Below, piece by piece: positions 11,901 to 26,716 of a DNA stretch of 64,000 bases; position 1 is the first letter of the stretch; every line of letters begins with the position of its first letter. The stretch lies in NCBI RefSeq assembly GCF_043641665.1, contig NC_092180.1:27244891-27308890 (forward strand), given 5' to 3'. The DNA is from Enoplosus armatus. Its lineage: Eukaryota; Chordata; Actinopteri; Centrarchiformes; Enoplosidae. The translations under genes were made by a program, and so were the position numbers. Below the pieces are notes generated by a model. The model made no database searches. It was not told where the DNA came from and saw only the letters and a list, made by a program, of their open reading frames with translations.

Positions 11901-14900
11901 ACGGCCATTAGCACGCCAGCATGCTAGCAAACGCGAACTCACACCTGCACTCCGACTGATAAATGGATTAATAACAGGTTTCAACGTTCACAGTGCCCTT
12001 GTGCCATGTAAGAGATGTGTTTTACGCTTTTAACTGTAACCTCAAAACGCTTTCAAATACACATGCACTTCAAAGGTGAAATGGAGTATGAACCTTTCCA
12101 CTCTTGCCCAGTCTGACTTCAAGTGAAGACTTTCAAGTAACCTTCTACTGCTCTGTTGGAGTTAAAAAGTCAAGGACTCCATGCCCAACCATGACAATCC
12201 GAGCTCAACCCTAACAAAACCCAAATCATTCCTGTGTGAACACAAGCCTCAGGTATGATAGCCTTTTGTGAACCTACTGCCTTCTAAAGCTTGGCATTTT
12301 GGTTGATATTGTATTTTCTGCTGCAATTTTTTATTTTTTTTTAGCTTGGCATCGAATAAACCTCTGACTAAGTGAGAAATCTTGCCGCTGCGAGTCTTGC
12401 CTGACATAACGGGTACTTAGACATAAACGTGGACAGGGTAAGATGTGGTTACCCTGACAACCAAAAGTCACATGGGAGAATGAAATGAATCGTGAAACAA
12501 ATCAGAAATTAAATGTTTGTGTTTGAAAGATGTGGACTTACTGCTCAAAATAGCTAATGTGCGACTTGTCACCCTTTTTAGAACATAATGTTGCCTTTGT
12601 TGCTCACTGCCACTTATAAAGTTTTGCTCTGACAATGCTGGATTCGGTGAAAAAGCTCCAAATCACATTGCGATTAAGACTTAATTTACACCTGGTATGA
12701 AATGTGCTCTGCATTCAGATATGCTCGGGGAAAGTTTTGCATACAAAGACAGCGGGTGGGAGTTGAGCCTGATATTTCATCTGTTATGACACTTTCGTAG
12801 GAGGCAGCAGCCACTTTTGACTTTGTACTTGGCTTTTGCTATAGTGGTGCTTGCAGCCGCAGTGACTGCTTCAAATTGGATAAGAGAAATGAGCAACTGC
12901 CGGTGCTGCAGGAGCGGATCTTGCTGGACTCTTTCAGTGAAGCTAGTTCTTCAAATCTCCAAGACTTCATTCAAAGCCTGGTCACATATTTTATTTAAAC
13001 CATATCATCGCGTGAAGGACAAGCAAAGCCTTGTACAAAATAACACTCCCTAAAATGAGAGGGATGAAATACATACAGCCAAACACAACTGCATCTGAAG
13101 CCAGAGATGCACCAAACTCGCTTTTTCTCCCCTGATACCAATTCCACCACCTTAACTCAGGGGATCGATACTGCGTACATATCTGATATCACTGTTTTGT
13201 TTCTTTTTTGAAAATGAAAGCACCACAATGTGGAGATGATTGGGATCAATGCAATATGAGGCTTCAACTACACAGTGGAGACATAATTATGTCGGCTTGC
13301 GCAGTTTGAATGACTGGCGATCAGATCTTTCCTCGCGTCTGGATTACGGCCACTTTCTAGCGTGAGTGTGAACGTGTGTGCATGAAAGAAAAAAGCAATG
13401 ACTACAGGAAAGAAACTGAAGGCTGGCTGGCTGGCATTGGGTTATTTCTGACTTACGTTACGAGTCGACATCAGAGGCAGCCAGCTGAAGCAGCAGTCCT
13501 GCAAGTGGCCAGCACAAGCGATTCTTGTTCAAGTTTTGTCGTTGGCCAAAAGGAAAGATGTCTGGAAATTGTCAGCCTAACCGGCTAGTCTCGCGTAGCC
13601 TGACCTATCTCCACACTTCGGAGAGAGGTCTGGCTCAAGCCATTATCATTCTGGGATAGGGGGGGGGGGGGGGAAACGCTCTGGCTTGTTTGTATTTTCT
13701 TTCCTGAGATGCAGCGATGACACGCAGATAGCGTGAGGGGAGGAGAATTCGGACTGAAATAGTCGGCCAATGGCAGACTTATCCCAACAGCCTAGATCCG
13801 GTGAGTCAGATTAGTTCTCGGCAAACGACGTGTAGGCAACAACTGAGGGCTTTCCCCGTCCAACAGAAAGCTCAACAAAGTCGACCACACAGCGCTGCTA
13901 CGCATGAGCATTTGACCCATCAGCGCCTCTGAGCCTCTCATTGATAAGAAGGAAGTCAATAACATGAGCCGACTACTTAACGGTCACTTCTGGCCAACAC
14001 CTGTTCTATTTAATGTATCAGCACTAACAGGATCCAGTGTGTAGGATTTTTTTGTGCTTTGCTACGCATTTGTCCCTCTTGTTGCGTCATTGTTATGACC
14101 TACTGTACACTCACATTTAAGTTAACACAACTGCTATAATGTGACCAACTTTCAGCAAACTGCCTTGCATATTCAATCTGACTTAAATCCCATAGCAACC
14201 TGTTGCTTGCTAAAAATAGAAAAAAATGATCAACGTTTATGACATTTACACTACTTTCAGACATGTGCGTTTCAAACATATAAATGTGTGAACGGCAAAT
14301 CTACATTAAAATGTTAGATGAAGTCATTAAAAAAAAAAAAAAAATGTTTTAAGGTCGTTTTATTTTTTAGAGCTCTTTTGTCTAGTAGTCTGGGTGTCAG
14401 TGTGGCTGTTTGTATTGTCGTCTTGTTGCCTCCGTAAACACAGTTGATCAGTATCCACTCAGTAGACCCTTAAAGCTCTACTAAGGTGTTGAATCTCAAG
14501 AGTAGGTTTCTCCTGCTGCAAATCTAAAGGCTTGCAGTCTGTGTGGCGCACCTTAGCTGGAGATGTGGCAGGAGGCTGGACGGACGTTATGTACTAATGA
14601 GAGCAAATCTGCATGATGCGTGTGGGTGGACACGAGGACAATAAATCTCCAAAGAGCAAGCAACAGTAGGCGTGCTGATGATTAATAATGTTGATGGACA
14701 TGCTCCGGCATTGTATGATTTTATTTTATTTTTCTTCATAATTTTCATTCGGTGACTGGGTTCTTATCATCGCCAAATGTGCTAAGATGTCACATTTGTT
14801 TCTATGGCAACATCATCTGTTTCATTTGAGATGTGAGTGCCTGTGATGTGGTAAAAGTAGTTGACATTGATTTTTTTATTTTTTTATTTTTTGAAACAGA

Positions 14901-17600
14901 ATGAGATTCATTGTCAAGTAGGTTTTTCAACATACAAGGAATTTTTCTTGGTATTTTGGTGTATAACGGTCACAATAAACATAGTGAGAGAAAAGAAAAT
15001 AACTGAACACACTGCATGTGTCTTTGTACATCGTCTCCATGTTTTACCTCTGTATGTCTGTTTGTATATATTATATTACCTGTGATTAGGGATCCGGCTG
15101 TGTCTACCGTCAGTGTGTCTATTTATATGTACGTGCGTGTTTTCCACTGGCATCGGTTCTGTATTTCACACATGCATGTTTCTGTTTTTTTATAGCCAGA
15201 CAGAGACACAGCATGTCAGGACCATGCCACCTCCATTAAACCTACTGAAGTCTGATTCGTGGCTGTATAGAAACGGTACTGTGTTATTTGTGGATGAAGA
15301 GGAGAATAAACAAGACAGGAGCGAATGTGGGGCTGTGTCCGGGAAAAGGGACAGGAAGAGATTTTTCGATTTTATAATTGTGTTTCTATTCTGGAGTTGG
15401 GTCTCTCCCCTCTGGTTGTCATTCGTCATCGTCTGATTTTAACTCCTTGTCGTTATTCTGCTTGTCCTTATCCCCTCAGCTCTCAGTCTAGCAGTACTGC
15501 TTTTCGGGGTTTTGTCTGTGGTTTTGACTCAGCTCTATTTTTAAGCATGGAGGTTTCCAGTTATAGGGGTTGGGCTAATGGCCTTTTGAATGCTAGTAGC
15601 TTTGAGTGGAAGTTGGAATGTTTGACTTGTAACAGTAACATTTAGAACATTCTGGACCAGTGTTGAAAGCATGCATGGTCATTCCGCCTGAATGAATGTT
15701 GAGACCAAATCTGCTGCTTGTATGTTTCAGGACAATCAGGGTCTAGATCTACACTGAATTACATAATATTCTTTTGGCAGACACACACTAGAAGCAATTT
15801 CAGGTAAAACACCTTTCTGATGTCAGGCCAAAACTACAAATGCGTGACAAGTTAATGAAGAAAACCTGAATAAATGAGTGGAGAACAAATTCAGTTAGAT
15901 TGTTGGTACTATTAACGTAACCATCAGTAACCACAGTTATCGCCACATCACCCAGAACAGAAATCTAAAGGATTAGAACTTCAGTTCCATTTAAGGGATA
16001 TCTTCAGCTACAGCAGACTATGATATTTAAGACATTAGCCTGCTTCCAACTTTGTAGCAACAGTTTAGTAAAGGCCCCTTCCCTGTCGCGACATTACAAT
16101 AAACCTTTTGTTCAGCAGGATAATCTTCACAAACGAACGCGAGGCTCTAAAGGCGGACTAGCGAGTAGATGACTTTCTGTATTCAGCATGAAGACGTTAA
16201 TGTCCTGTAGTCTCATTTAGCCACTTGTTAGCAACCGCCTTTTTTAAGACACCTAAAAGCTGGGGTATCTACTGATGTATTTTATGCCGTAGAACAAAAC
16301 GTTGAAACCTCTTAACCACAGACCTTATTTTCAGGCATCTGACCAGGGCAAGGGAACCGGAAGTCTAAAAATGCTATACTAAATTTCCGGTTCAAGGAAG
16401 CCAGGTCCATTGAAAAAATCAGGTTTGGTGCGGAGGACATTGACTGGCCTGCACAGAGCCCTGACCTCGAAACTCCATCCAACATCTTTGGAATGAACTG
16501 GAACGCCGACTGCGAGCCAGGCCTTATCGCCAAGCTCGCTAATGCTCTTGTGGGAGCAGAACCCTGAGGACGGGTTCCAAAATGTTGTGGGAAAGCTTCC
16601 CAGTAGAGAGAAGGCTGTTGTGGTTTTCAGAATGAGAGGTTCATCATTCACGTGTGTGCGTGTCAAGTTGGGGGGGTCCACAAACTTGTAACACACGCCA
16701 ACGGCCATAGAAGCTTTTCTGGTGGGCCAGCACCATACTAATACATCATGGGGTGCATGATGGGTTTTCATGTAATTTGTCATTCAGCTGTATTTTTTGT
16801 GCTTTCAGTCTGACATTAAACTCTCCATCACATCACCTCCTCTTGAGGCAGGACTTTCAGCCACCTTCCCTCGCTGCACAGCTGTATACTTGCTGCTGTA
16901 TTTTGGTCTAGAATTTGTTCTTCGCTTCCTGTGGGCAAAGAGTTTTACACCCAACACCTGAAATAAATCTTGGCAAATAGGGCAGCCTACAGTGTCTCCG
17001 TGTGGGGGCGTGACAGTCTTCTCAGCTGAAGCCACAATTTGTAATTTAAGCAGAAGCATTGCATTCGACTCGTATATCGGTCCAAGTGTTTTGCTCAGAC
17101 ACACAAGTACACACACACACACACACACACACCACAGTGACACAGAAGCACAGTCAAATCAATTGCAGACACCCCAATGTGTCTTTCAGTCATTGATTGC
17201 TAATGTCTGTGTTTCGGTTCTTAGCAATCAGCATGACTGGTCCAAAACCCGGAAAACAGAGGAGCTGTAGCTTTTAAAAGGTCAGCAACCAATCTGATGC
17301 CCCTTTGCTAGGGGTCAGGGCCAATCAGCAGCTCCCTGGCTGCGTGACTCGCTTTTTTTTTACGATCCTTTGCATTCCCACGTCATCGCCCGCAGCACCA
17401 ACAGAACTCATAAAGTCCAGTTAGGCAGAGAGGAGACTGAACATATTAATGTCTTTTATGGCGTTTGTGAGGGACACAAATTTAGGCGTTCAAGGTTCCC
17501 CCGTCCTTTCGGCTTGCTGTGCGGTCGGCCATGCTGCTTGTCCATTAGAAGATTGGTCCAGTGTTTGGTTTCATCACTTTGGGAAGAGAGAATGAGAGAG

Positions 17601-17644
<44 letters not shown>

Positions 17645-20600
17645 CCCTGAGCTCATGTCCTTCAACATATTTGAAAGTTTTCTTCTTGAATTCTTTCATT
17701 GTCACTCTGTTTGAATTTATTTTCTTCTTTTCAACCCCCCCCCCCCCACTTACCCCCCACCTATCTGTCCTGTGTCTTCCCAATCCCCTTACTCTGCTGT
17801 CACTTTGCCTTTTTGTCTCCCGTTTGTAAGCTACTTACTTATTGGCAACCCATCTTCTCAACTTTACTCCCATCTTTCCCATTCTTTCTCCTATCCTCTT
17901 TGCCACCCCCCCCCCCCACCCCACCCACCATCTCTCCTTCTTTCACTTCTCATCACTCCTTTCCTCTCCTCTCATCCTCTCTACATTTACTACCCCTCCA
18001 TCTCCTCTCCTCCATCCAGCTGTATGACTTGGGCTCCCCGGCCGACTCGCAGTCCAGCTCTCCAGGCTGCCTGACCACCGACAGCAGCTGTGTCAACATG
18101 GGCTTCCCATCCTGTGGCCACCGGGGTCGATGTCACGGCGAGTGGGGCTCCTTCAGCTGCCAGTGTGTGCCAGGATACACAGGACACCAGTGTGAAGAGG
18201 GTAAGCCAAACCTTTTTTGACTCATGCATTAAAGGAATACATCAAATTTGTGGTAGATTGTACAATCAACAACTAAATAAAACTAGAAAAGTTGACATTC
18301 TGACCCACCGTCATTACTACATTATTACATCAGCACCCACATACTACTGGGATACAGTAACCTGCCACTTAAAAAGAATGTCGGCCAGGGGCGTAAAGAT
18401 GCTGTGTTGGGGTTTTTAACCCCCCTACTTCAGGCGCCCTTGCTCGGACCACACCCATCTTGGAACTCAGCCTTCATTTTGAACTCAACTACACACCTGT
18501 AAAGTTTCGTGACTGCATCTTTCAAATTGACAAAATCTGTCAGACGTGTCAAGGCCACACACAGGCGAAAAAAGAACTCAGTAGACATCCATGTGTCCCG
18601 GAAAGATCATTTGCTGCTTGGCTAAATGCTTGCAGCAAAGGCCATGTTGATTTGTAGCATATAAGATTAAAACATAATTGGTAGTAGCTGAGGACAGATA
18701 TTTCACACTTGGAAAATGAGTTCGTAGTAGCACTGAAGCATAATGGTGAGTAGCATTTAGGTCTGAAAGTTTTATAATTAGAAATGTATGTTATCAGCCA
18801 CAATTCAAATCGCAACGCAATAGATGGTTTCTTACCTGAAACAGCTTCCAGATATGAACCTGGCTGTATGTGTTATAATGATTTTATTATTGTAATTTTT
18901 TTTTTTAATATGTGAATTTACAGGCCATGTAATTATCACGCTCACTGTCAGCACAGGTGCAAATGGCCTTTCTAGCTTATAGCTTCAGCTACGTAGCCCA
19001 GCTAAACAAGATGGCCAGTTTCATGTGAGGATTGGAGAGGAAAACAGCCTGTAAGCACTAAGAGGTTACAGGCTGTTTTCTCTCACAGCCTCAGGGATGC
19101 GGAGCGGGCAAACCCAGTTTTTTTTAATTTATTTTTTTTTTAATTTGCAGTGTAAAGTTTAAGTGTTCAAGGCTGCATTAAATCTCGCTGACACGAACTT
19201 ATTGTGAATGTCCTCGTAAACATTAAGGGTGGGAACCTCCGTTTTGTAAGCGTGTATCCTGAAAGAGAACAAAGCTTGAGTAGACTGCATCCCTTAGAGG
19301 ATGCTTCATTACTGCTGTGTAATTCTAGTTATTCACAGAGAGCAGCATGCAGGCCCTCGGCAGCATCCATATTAAGGATACTTAATGGCCTGAAGAAAGC
19401 TGCTCCTTGTGACCTTCTCTGTGCTGCTCCTTGTCACCGCAGACTGTTGTTGGACTGAGATGGGGTCTTTAATGATGCTCATTGCCCAGGTCCTGCGCTG
19501 CCTGTTGTTTTACTTTTTATTTGTTAACGAATTTCTTCCATGCGTCTGCTTTGTTCTCCATGATACAAACTCATTTCATCACGCAATATATACATATATA
19601 TATGACAAAGAACGTACCATAACGTATGCATCATATATAAAGCCAATCATGTAATAATAACAAATTAAAACTATACAGTATGTCATCATAATAGTCCCCC
19701 TTACAAGCCCTAATAATAATTAATAATAAAATATACTTCCCCAAGGACCAAAGAAGAGAGAAAAAGCAAAGGAAACAGCAGAAAAGAAAAGCAAAACAAG
19801 GCACATGATCAATACATAGGCCATACTTGAAATTTCATTTTAGTTCACATGGTTTGCAGTTGTTATTATATTATAAAAAAAAGTACATATATTATCCTTT
19901 CCATAGCATGTGCTTGGTGGATCAGATCCCTGAATGTCTGTATTTGAGGCTTTATAAGTGCAGTAGTTCAAAAGATTCTTGCCAAGTATTTATTTTGTTC
20001 TTCTAGTATACGTAATGGGCTCATATCATGGTCTGAACTTCATTATGTGTCGCTTGCCAAAATGATTTTAATGCTGGGAACAACCGTGAGATATGAGAAA
20101 GGCATTGGCATTGCAGTCCCCACGGTTCTTCCAGCACTTTGAAGTCATCTTTTCATCGTATTCTGCCCGTTGAATTGGTGTTACAAAGTAATGGAGTTGT
20201 ACCTTCCAAGAATACTCCTGACAAAAAAAGTGAATTTCTTGGTTTGTCAGCATTGACACTCATAAACCCCCATTCATCTTCTGATACATCATTTTTCTTT
20301 CGCCCCTTTTTCATCTTGTCCATTTGTGTGAGTAAGCACTTTGTAAACAGCATATTTTTGTCATACTCATACTATGGTTTTTCAAAGTAAATATAACTAA
20401 GGGGCGTACATCTTTAATAGTGTTACTCTGCAGCTGACTGCCTCCTATGTAACTTCCAACCTGAAGGTAGCGGAATCAACTCCATCGTCATAGATTAACT
20501 GTCCAAAGAGAACCGGACCTTTCTGCTTCCGGCGATAGAATTGAGTCTGTTTACAGGCTCCGAAATGGATGTGATACTCATGGGATCTGTTTCTATCTCT

Positions 20601-23600
20601 GCATTTATGTAGTTAGCTGAATACAAATACCTTCTTTTCCCCAAGATGCATGGTAATATCGGGAAGAAAGAACGTCGAAAACAGATCTAAGTAGCAGCAA
20701 GGAAAAAAAAACAAAAACAAGAACAACCTGTCCATGAATAACGCAAGGTGATTATTAGTGTAAAATTGATGGTTTTAATATGGTTTTGTATCCACAAATA
20801 TATCCACACAAGCCGCCCTGTGGCCTTGATGAGCACAGTTGGCAGTAAAACACGGAGAAGACATGGCTGATCAGCTGCATATTGCCTGCCGAGAAGAAAC
20901 CAGAAATGTTAGATTTAAAATTGCCTTCAAGCGGGATCTCATGAACCACTCAACTTTGTCAAAGTTGCATGGAAGAGAGACAAAGAGGGAGAGGTGTGGA
21001 AGTGAAATTTTACTTGCATATGCTAGGAGATGGAGGCATGGCTTTGAAAACATTTTAGGTGTGCTTGGTTTAGTCTGCCTGGCATGCATAAATCCACTTC
21101 TGGGAACACGGGTCTAAGAAAGAAGAACCAAGCATAACCCAAGCTAAACTACACATACATATTCGATTTGGTGTATTTTGCATATTCTGCCCGGCCACCA
21201 GCTCTCTGCAATGTGCCGGTGGTGGGGAAAGGGGGGGGGGGGAATTCAGGGTCTTGTGAAACTGATTTAGTTGAAGTTACTTGAGGTCACTTCCATCTGG
21301 AGTGAAGCATCTTCTGACTGGATAAAATGTCATTTGCTGCATTTAAAACTTTGACTGTGTTTATTCTCAATCATAGCGCTATCTGACTGTGTGTGTGTGT
21401 GTGTAAACACCAGAGGTCCCAGAGTATTCCTTTGATGGGCACAGCCACGTGCATTACCAGTTGGCGTCCCCGTTGCCGGCCCGGAGGACATGGATCCAGG
21501 TCCTGGTTCGAACCCGCAAACACAGCAGCACCATCCTACATCTGATCTCGAAGGGGCAGAGTGAATACCTACGACTAGAGGTAAGACTGCTGTGTGTGTG
21601 TGTGTGGGGGGGGGGGGTACACAGACTTTCAGTCAGGTTGTAAACAGCTGGTTGTAAATTAAAATGAGTTATTAAAGCCGACATGGTTTATCACATTATA
21701 CTGCATTGTGTGCATGTCCCAATATCCCTTTAAAGGAATAGTTAAACATTTAGTTCAATTCAACTGAATTGTTTTTATATAGCGCCAAATCACAACAAAA
21801 GTTACCTCAGAGCACTTTCCATATAGAGCAGGTCTAGGCCGTACTCTTTATAATGTTATTACAGAGACCCAACAGTTCCCACCGTGAGCGAGCACTTTGG
21901 CGACAGCGTCAAGGAAAAACCTCGAGCAGAACCAGGACTCTAGGTGGGGGGGTCATCTGCCTTCACCGGTTGGGTTGAGAGAGAGAGAGAGAGAGCTTAT
22001 ATTCTTTATTTCTGAGAGAGAGAGAGATGAGAAAATTGTTATCAGCCTTAAAGTCACTTGCTGTGTAAGGAAATGTACACTGCAATGATACTGCTGCGGC
22101 AGTATTTTACATATTCTTTTCCATTTTATCAAAAGAGGATAAAACCATTTTTGGATTTGTTTGAGTATCTAAGCACCTTGTAGCCATTAATGCTTTTTGC
22201 ATTTTCCCCCATTTTTCAACATGCTAAGCTAAGTTTACCTAGCTTGCTAACGTGAGCACTGGTGCCCCATAGAAGTGGGAATGCTACTTTTCATTCACGT
22301 TATTTCAACTGGTACTGGTTAAACAAACAAGATACGTGTTAATTGGTCGGCTTTGATTCGTTGGTGGGTACTTTTTTTGTCATTTTAGAACCAATGTCCT
22401 GGTTCATGGCTAACTCCTCCGCATGAGCAGCTCACATTTTGTGAAGCATGAAATGTACTTGTGGATGTACATGAATGCCTGTATTTATCGACGGTTGATG
22501 TCACGGCTGGAGCTAGCAGGGTAAGAGGAACACGGGATGGGAGCCGAATGCAGACGCCTGTGACACAAAGTGTCAGCTGAGTGCAGAGTGTCGCCTCTCA
22601 GGACATGGAGCTCTCTGGAGCTCTGCCCTCCTGTGGCCGCAGACACACCACCAACTAACACTCGAAAGGCAGCTAGAGTGAGTTTAAGTTTTTACCGGCC
22701 GTCCGGCCCTGTCTGTCTGTTTACCGGCCCTCTCTGTGTTCCTGTCATTCGGGGTGCCCATGAAAGCATGCTGTTTGGGTTGCAATGAATGCATATGTAA
22801 TTACATTAACCCACCCACCCCCCAACCCCAACCGTAACTGGATGGGGCGGAATTTGTTTCTCAGTACACTCCTGGGTACAAGGCCTGAAATACGGAGGGA
22901 TAAGTACTAATGGAAAGTTAAAGCGAAAAGATGAGTTTTCAGATTCGATTTAAATGCCTCGACAGAGTCAGACTGTCTGATGTCAGCAGGAAGATTATTC
23001 CAGAGAAGAAAAGATGACTTCTTTTTAACTCCGGGGACAAACAAGAGCTCTGAGTGCACGGGATGGGAGGGGGCAGGGGGGGGGGGGGGGGGGGGGAGCC
23101 CACTTCACACAATTTCGTAAGTCATCAGAAGCACCTAAACCCTGACGTGGACGGGGAGCCAATGAAGGGAAGCTAGAACTGGTGAAATATGGTCAAATGT
23201 TAAGATTGTAGCCGCAGCATTCTGAACCATTTGAGGCCTTTTAGTAATCCCATCAAGCTGAGAGAAAGGCATCAGCCAAGGATAAAATACAACAACAATC
23301 TACCATAATGTACCATAAATATACTCCCAGTTTACAGTGATGTCAGGCCTAATACAATACATTGTGTGAACTCATAGCTGAAGAAAGTAGGTTCTTAAAG
23401 GGTGCATTAGCAGTGTAAATGATTTAGACTGACATTGAAAGCGCACTGCCAGGACTGTATGCATTAAATGTATTATTTGGTTTTATTTCTCCCACTCTTC
23501 TGGAGGTCCCCCCACCCCCCCCCCCCCCCCATCCCTTCCACCCCTGACTTACTTTCTGGGATCGTGCAATACCGTCGTAGTCCCTTCCTCTCGCTGTCGG

Positions 23601-26600
23601 TGACCGCAGGTATTGATCAAACATCACTGTCCGAAATGATGATGATTATCCATACCGCAGCTGCCGTGACAGTACAATCTCCCTCCTCTGATCCCCGTCT
23701 GTTACCCATCTGCCGCTCCTTCCTCGCCACCCATTCCTTCATTTCCTCTTAAATGTCATACTGCTCTCTCAGCACGGCCGCACGGGGAGTGGGTTCACAT
23801 CATTTATCCACCATAAATAGTGCATTTATTCCTGGGCGCAGACAGCATGAAAATGTGTGTAATCTAATGGAGGAGCCCCTCCTCAGTGAGACATTGGAAA
23901 CCCTGCAATGTTCTTTGATAGAAATATAACCATATTGCCTTCCAGATTATGTTTTTCACTGTGATAGTTCTGTTTGCTTTTAATCAGAGGAGGGAATTAG
24001 TATGCGTTACTCTTGGCTGGCTGCAAACTCACAATGTGAGGAGCTCTTTGTTTCTGCTGTTTGTGTGTGACTTGCATTCCAACAAAACGGCACGCTACCC
24101 ACCCCCCCCCCCCTTATCACTGACTGCTGCATTTTGCGTGAGCGTGTACATTCTGCTGATACTCTTCTTATGAGGATGAAATCTTCTCGCAAGAATGGAT
24201 AGATTAGAAAGAATCTCTTAAATGAGGGCATTTTGCTGCTACTTAATGCTAAGCAGTTAGTGAGCTGTTTGATTAATTGTTGATTTATAGGGGACAGTGC
24301 ACATTTGCTGGGATTTGCCCCAGAGTAGTTTGCAGTTTGGAAATCATGAACGTTTAGTTTTGTAAACTGAAAAATGAAACGACTTTATTTGTATCGTACC
24401 TCTCTGAGACAAAGTTTACAATGCTCTTCGCAATTATGCACAAACAGAGATTAAAAAGTTAAAAAGGCTAAACGGAGAAAGCATTACGATGCTCCATAAT
24501 GCAAGCAAAAAAGGGGGAAATCAGCATTCAGCCTGCACTCATGTGTTGACTCGAGAATCATTATCACGTTCTGTAAAGGCGCATGCTTCCCAGCCCTTGG
24601 TCGTCTTCACTGTCATTACCTCACGGTGACAGTGGCCCTCATTTTGGCAGCCACTTTCAGCGATTAACAACCAGCCAGTAAATATGTACACGCCGCAATG
24701 ACAAGCATCAAGCATTAAGCATAAACACAGCAGCAACAAATTACGGTGTGAGCAAGACAAGTACAGTGCGCACAGTTGAAGCAGTCGCAAATTCTTGCCT
24801 GCCGCTGCAGGGAACCGCGGTGCGTGTGCGGCAGTTGGCAGTGTTCACACACTTAACTACCTGTGGAAAACTCTGTCTATACCAACAGTCTTGGCCCTTT
24901 GAGAACCTCTTGAATTCAAAATCACGGAAGAGCAAGCTAGCTAGAAAGTTGGTTTTCCACAACAAAATGTGTTATCGACAGTTTGGTCGTTTGTTTCTTC
25001 AAACCCACAGTAGCGCGCCACGGCTGCTGCTTGGCTAGTGTTGCTGACTAGAAATGAATTGATTTAAAATAAGTCATTGAAATCATGCTGGGCTAGAAGT
25101 CGCTTTGCTATTTTACTGCTTCGTTAAGTTCACTCTGTTTGGCTCATTTGTCTTTCACGAGGCAGATTACCTCGCCTGGAGAATGACAAAACTACTCAAG
25201 GTATTTTGAAGCATGACATACAGGACAAGGCTACGGCAGTGCGCAGCAGGTCAACTGAGCGCGGGGGGGAAAAAAATGTCAAATATGTCTACGGGCAAGT
25301 GTGCAGTTCACAAAATACGGAGGGTGAAGTTTATTATTCGTAAATGATGGGATACTTTGCTTTAACAAAACGCATGGTAATGCCTCAAATCAACGCCAAG
25401 CTGGAGCTTCTGGTGTTCACACAGAGTATTTAACATAAATTACACTCATCTGCCTTTAGGCTGGTAAGAATTCAAAACGATGCCATTTGCCCAGCAGCGT
25501 GTGGTATTTTTTATGACAAAATCAATATCTAATGTCTGTAAATCTGTGCAGGTCAGATCTCTTATGACGGGTAAAATATGGGTTGGGAAAAGGGAGTAAC
25601 ACTTGTGTGAATGTGAAGCGAAATATTGCTGGTAATGAGCGAGTTTGGTTTCATTTCCCAGTATAATTTAGGGTGAAGGAAAAATGCATAAGCCCGTCAT
25701 ATATGCACATAATCTGCATTTGCACACCATTACTTAATCATGAGAAGAGGGTCGATTAACACATCATCTGCACATGTCTGCACCCCCGAAAGGCTGCAGC
25801 AACGAGAGCAGCCGGTCACGGGAAGCATCTGGGGGGAGCCCAACTGTCCCTGCAGTGGGACTGTTTACTCGGAAATGGAGTCACACACCGTCATGCCCAC
25901 CTAGTGCATGACGCTCCTGCAAAGACACACACACACACACACACACACACACATCATCGAACACGTTCGCTCACACACCACCCAGGGAGGGAGGCAGGAG
26001 CCAAATTGCTCTGCTCCGTTCAGCTTTAATTGGGGGTAAAATCAGGTGGCTGTGAGTGCGCCTGGTTAAAAAGCACTGCCCCAGTGGATTCTAAATATAA
26101 TTAATACTTCATCACAGAGCCTTGAAATGAGCCACGGTTCTCCAACTAAACAACCTTGGAGCCGTCCAGCACACTTTACCCGGCTGCTTTTAGTGGAGAA
26201 GAAGCGACTGAGGGAGACGTGGATGGCAAGTGGAGAGATAGGTGGAGGAGGGGATGTGACAGAGAGTAATGGACGGAACAAAGAGAAGACAGGGAAATCG
26301 GTAGAGAGCTACAGAGAGAGTTGACAAGTGGTGGTTGGTTTGTCTTTTTTGTTTGTGTTTTTTTTTTATTTTTTTTTTTAAGTCCTCGTCCCAAAAGCTT
26401 GGTTTGTCTTTATTATGTCGAGAAGGAGTGGGAGCGTTAATGGTAGGCACCCTCTTCTCCTTTCTCCTCACATCTCTCTCTCTGTCTCTCTCTCTCTCTC
26501 TCTGTCTCTGTGTCTCTGCCCTTCTCATCTCAGTTCTCTGTTTACGTGGCAGCAGTGGCAGAGGAAGATGGAGGGGAGAAAATTATGCTCAGTGGGACAC

Positions 26601-26676
26601 TTGGAGGAAACAGTTTGAAATTGAAATGAGGACGACCTACCCACTACCCTCTCCCTCTTAAAACGGCCTTCAGACT

Positions 26677-26716
<40 letters not shown>

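Larger units (their letters stand above)
11866..18019 (+). other. Intron between exons 3 and 4
   Basis: 6.2 kb. It contains a G run (about 13660-13673), a Tc1 transposase fragment (16397-16711), an AC array (17109-17132), a GA array (17604-17641) and a pyrimidine-rich block running into the acceptor (about 17700-18019). No gene is seen. Confidence 0.75.
18201..21413 (+). other. Intron between exons 4 and 5
   Basis: 3.2 kb with a 15-bp hairpin (19040-19080), T-rich runs (about 18896-18905, 19119-19142), a G run (about 21229-21241) and the (TG)8 tract just before its acceptor. No gene is seen. Confidence 0.75.

Noticed and set aside
17699..18220. 173-residue plus-strand ORF across the exon 4 acceptor
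   Set aside because: The first 100 residues are Pro/Ser/Leu low-complexity from the pyrimidine block; only the part after 18019 is real exon.
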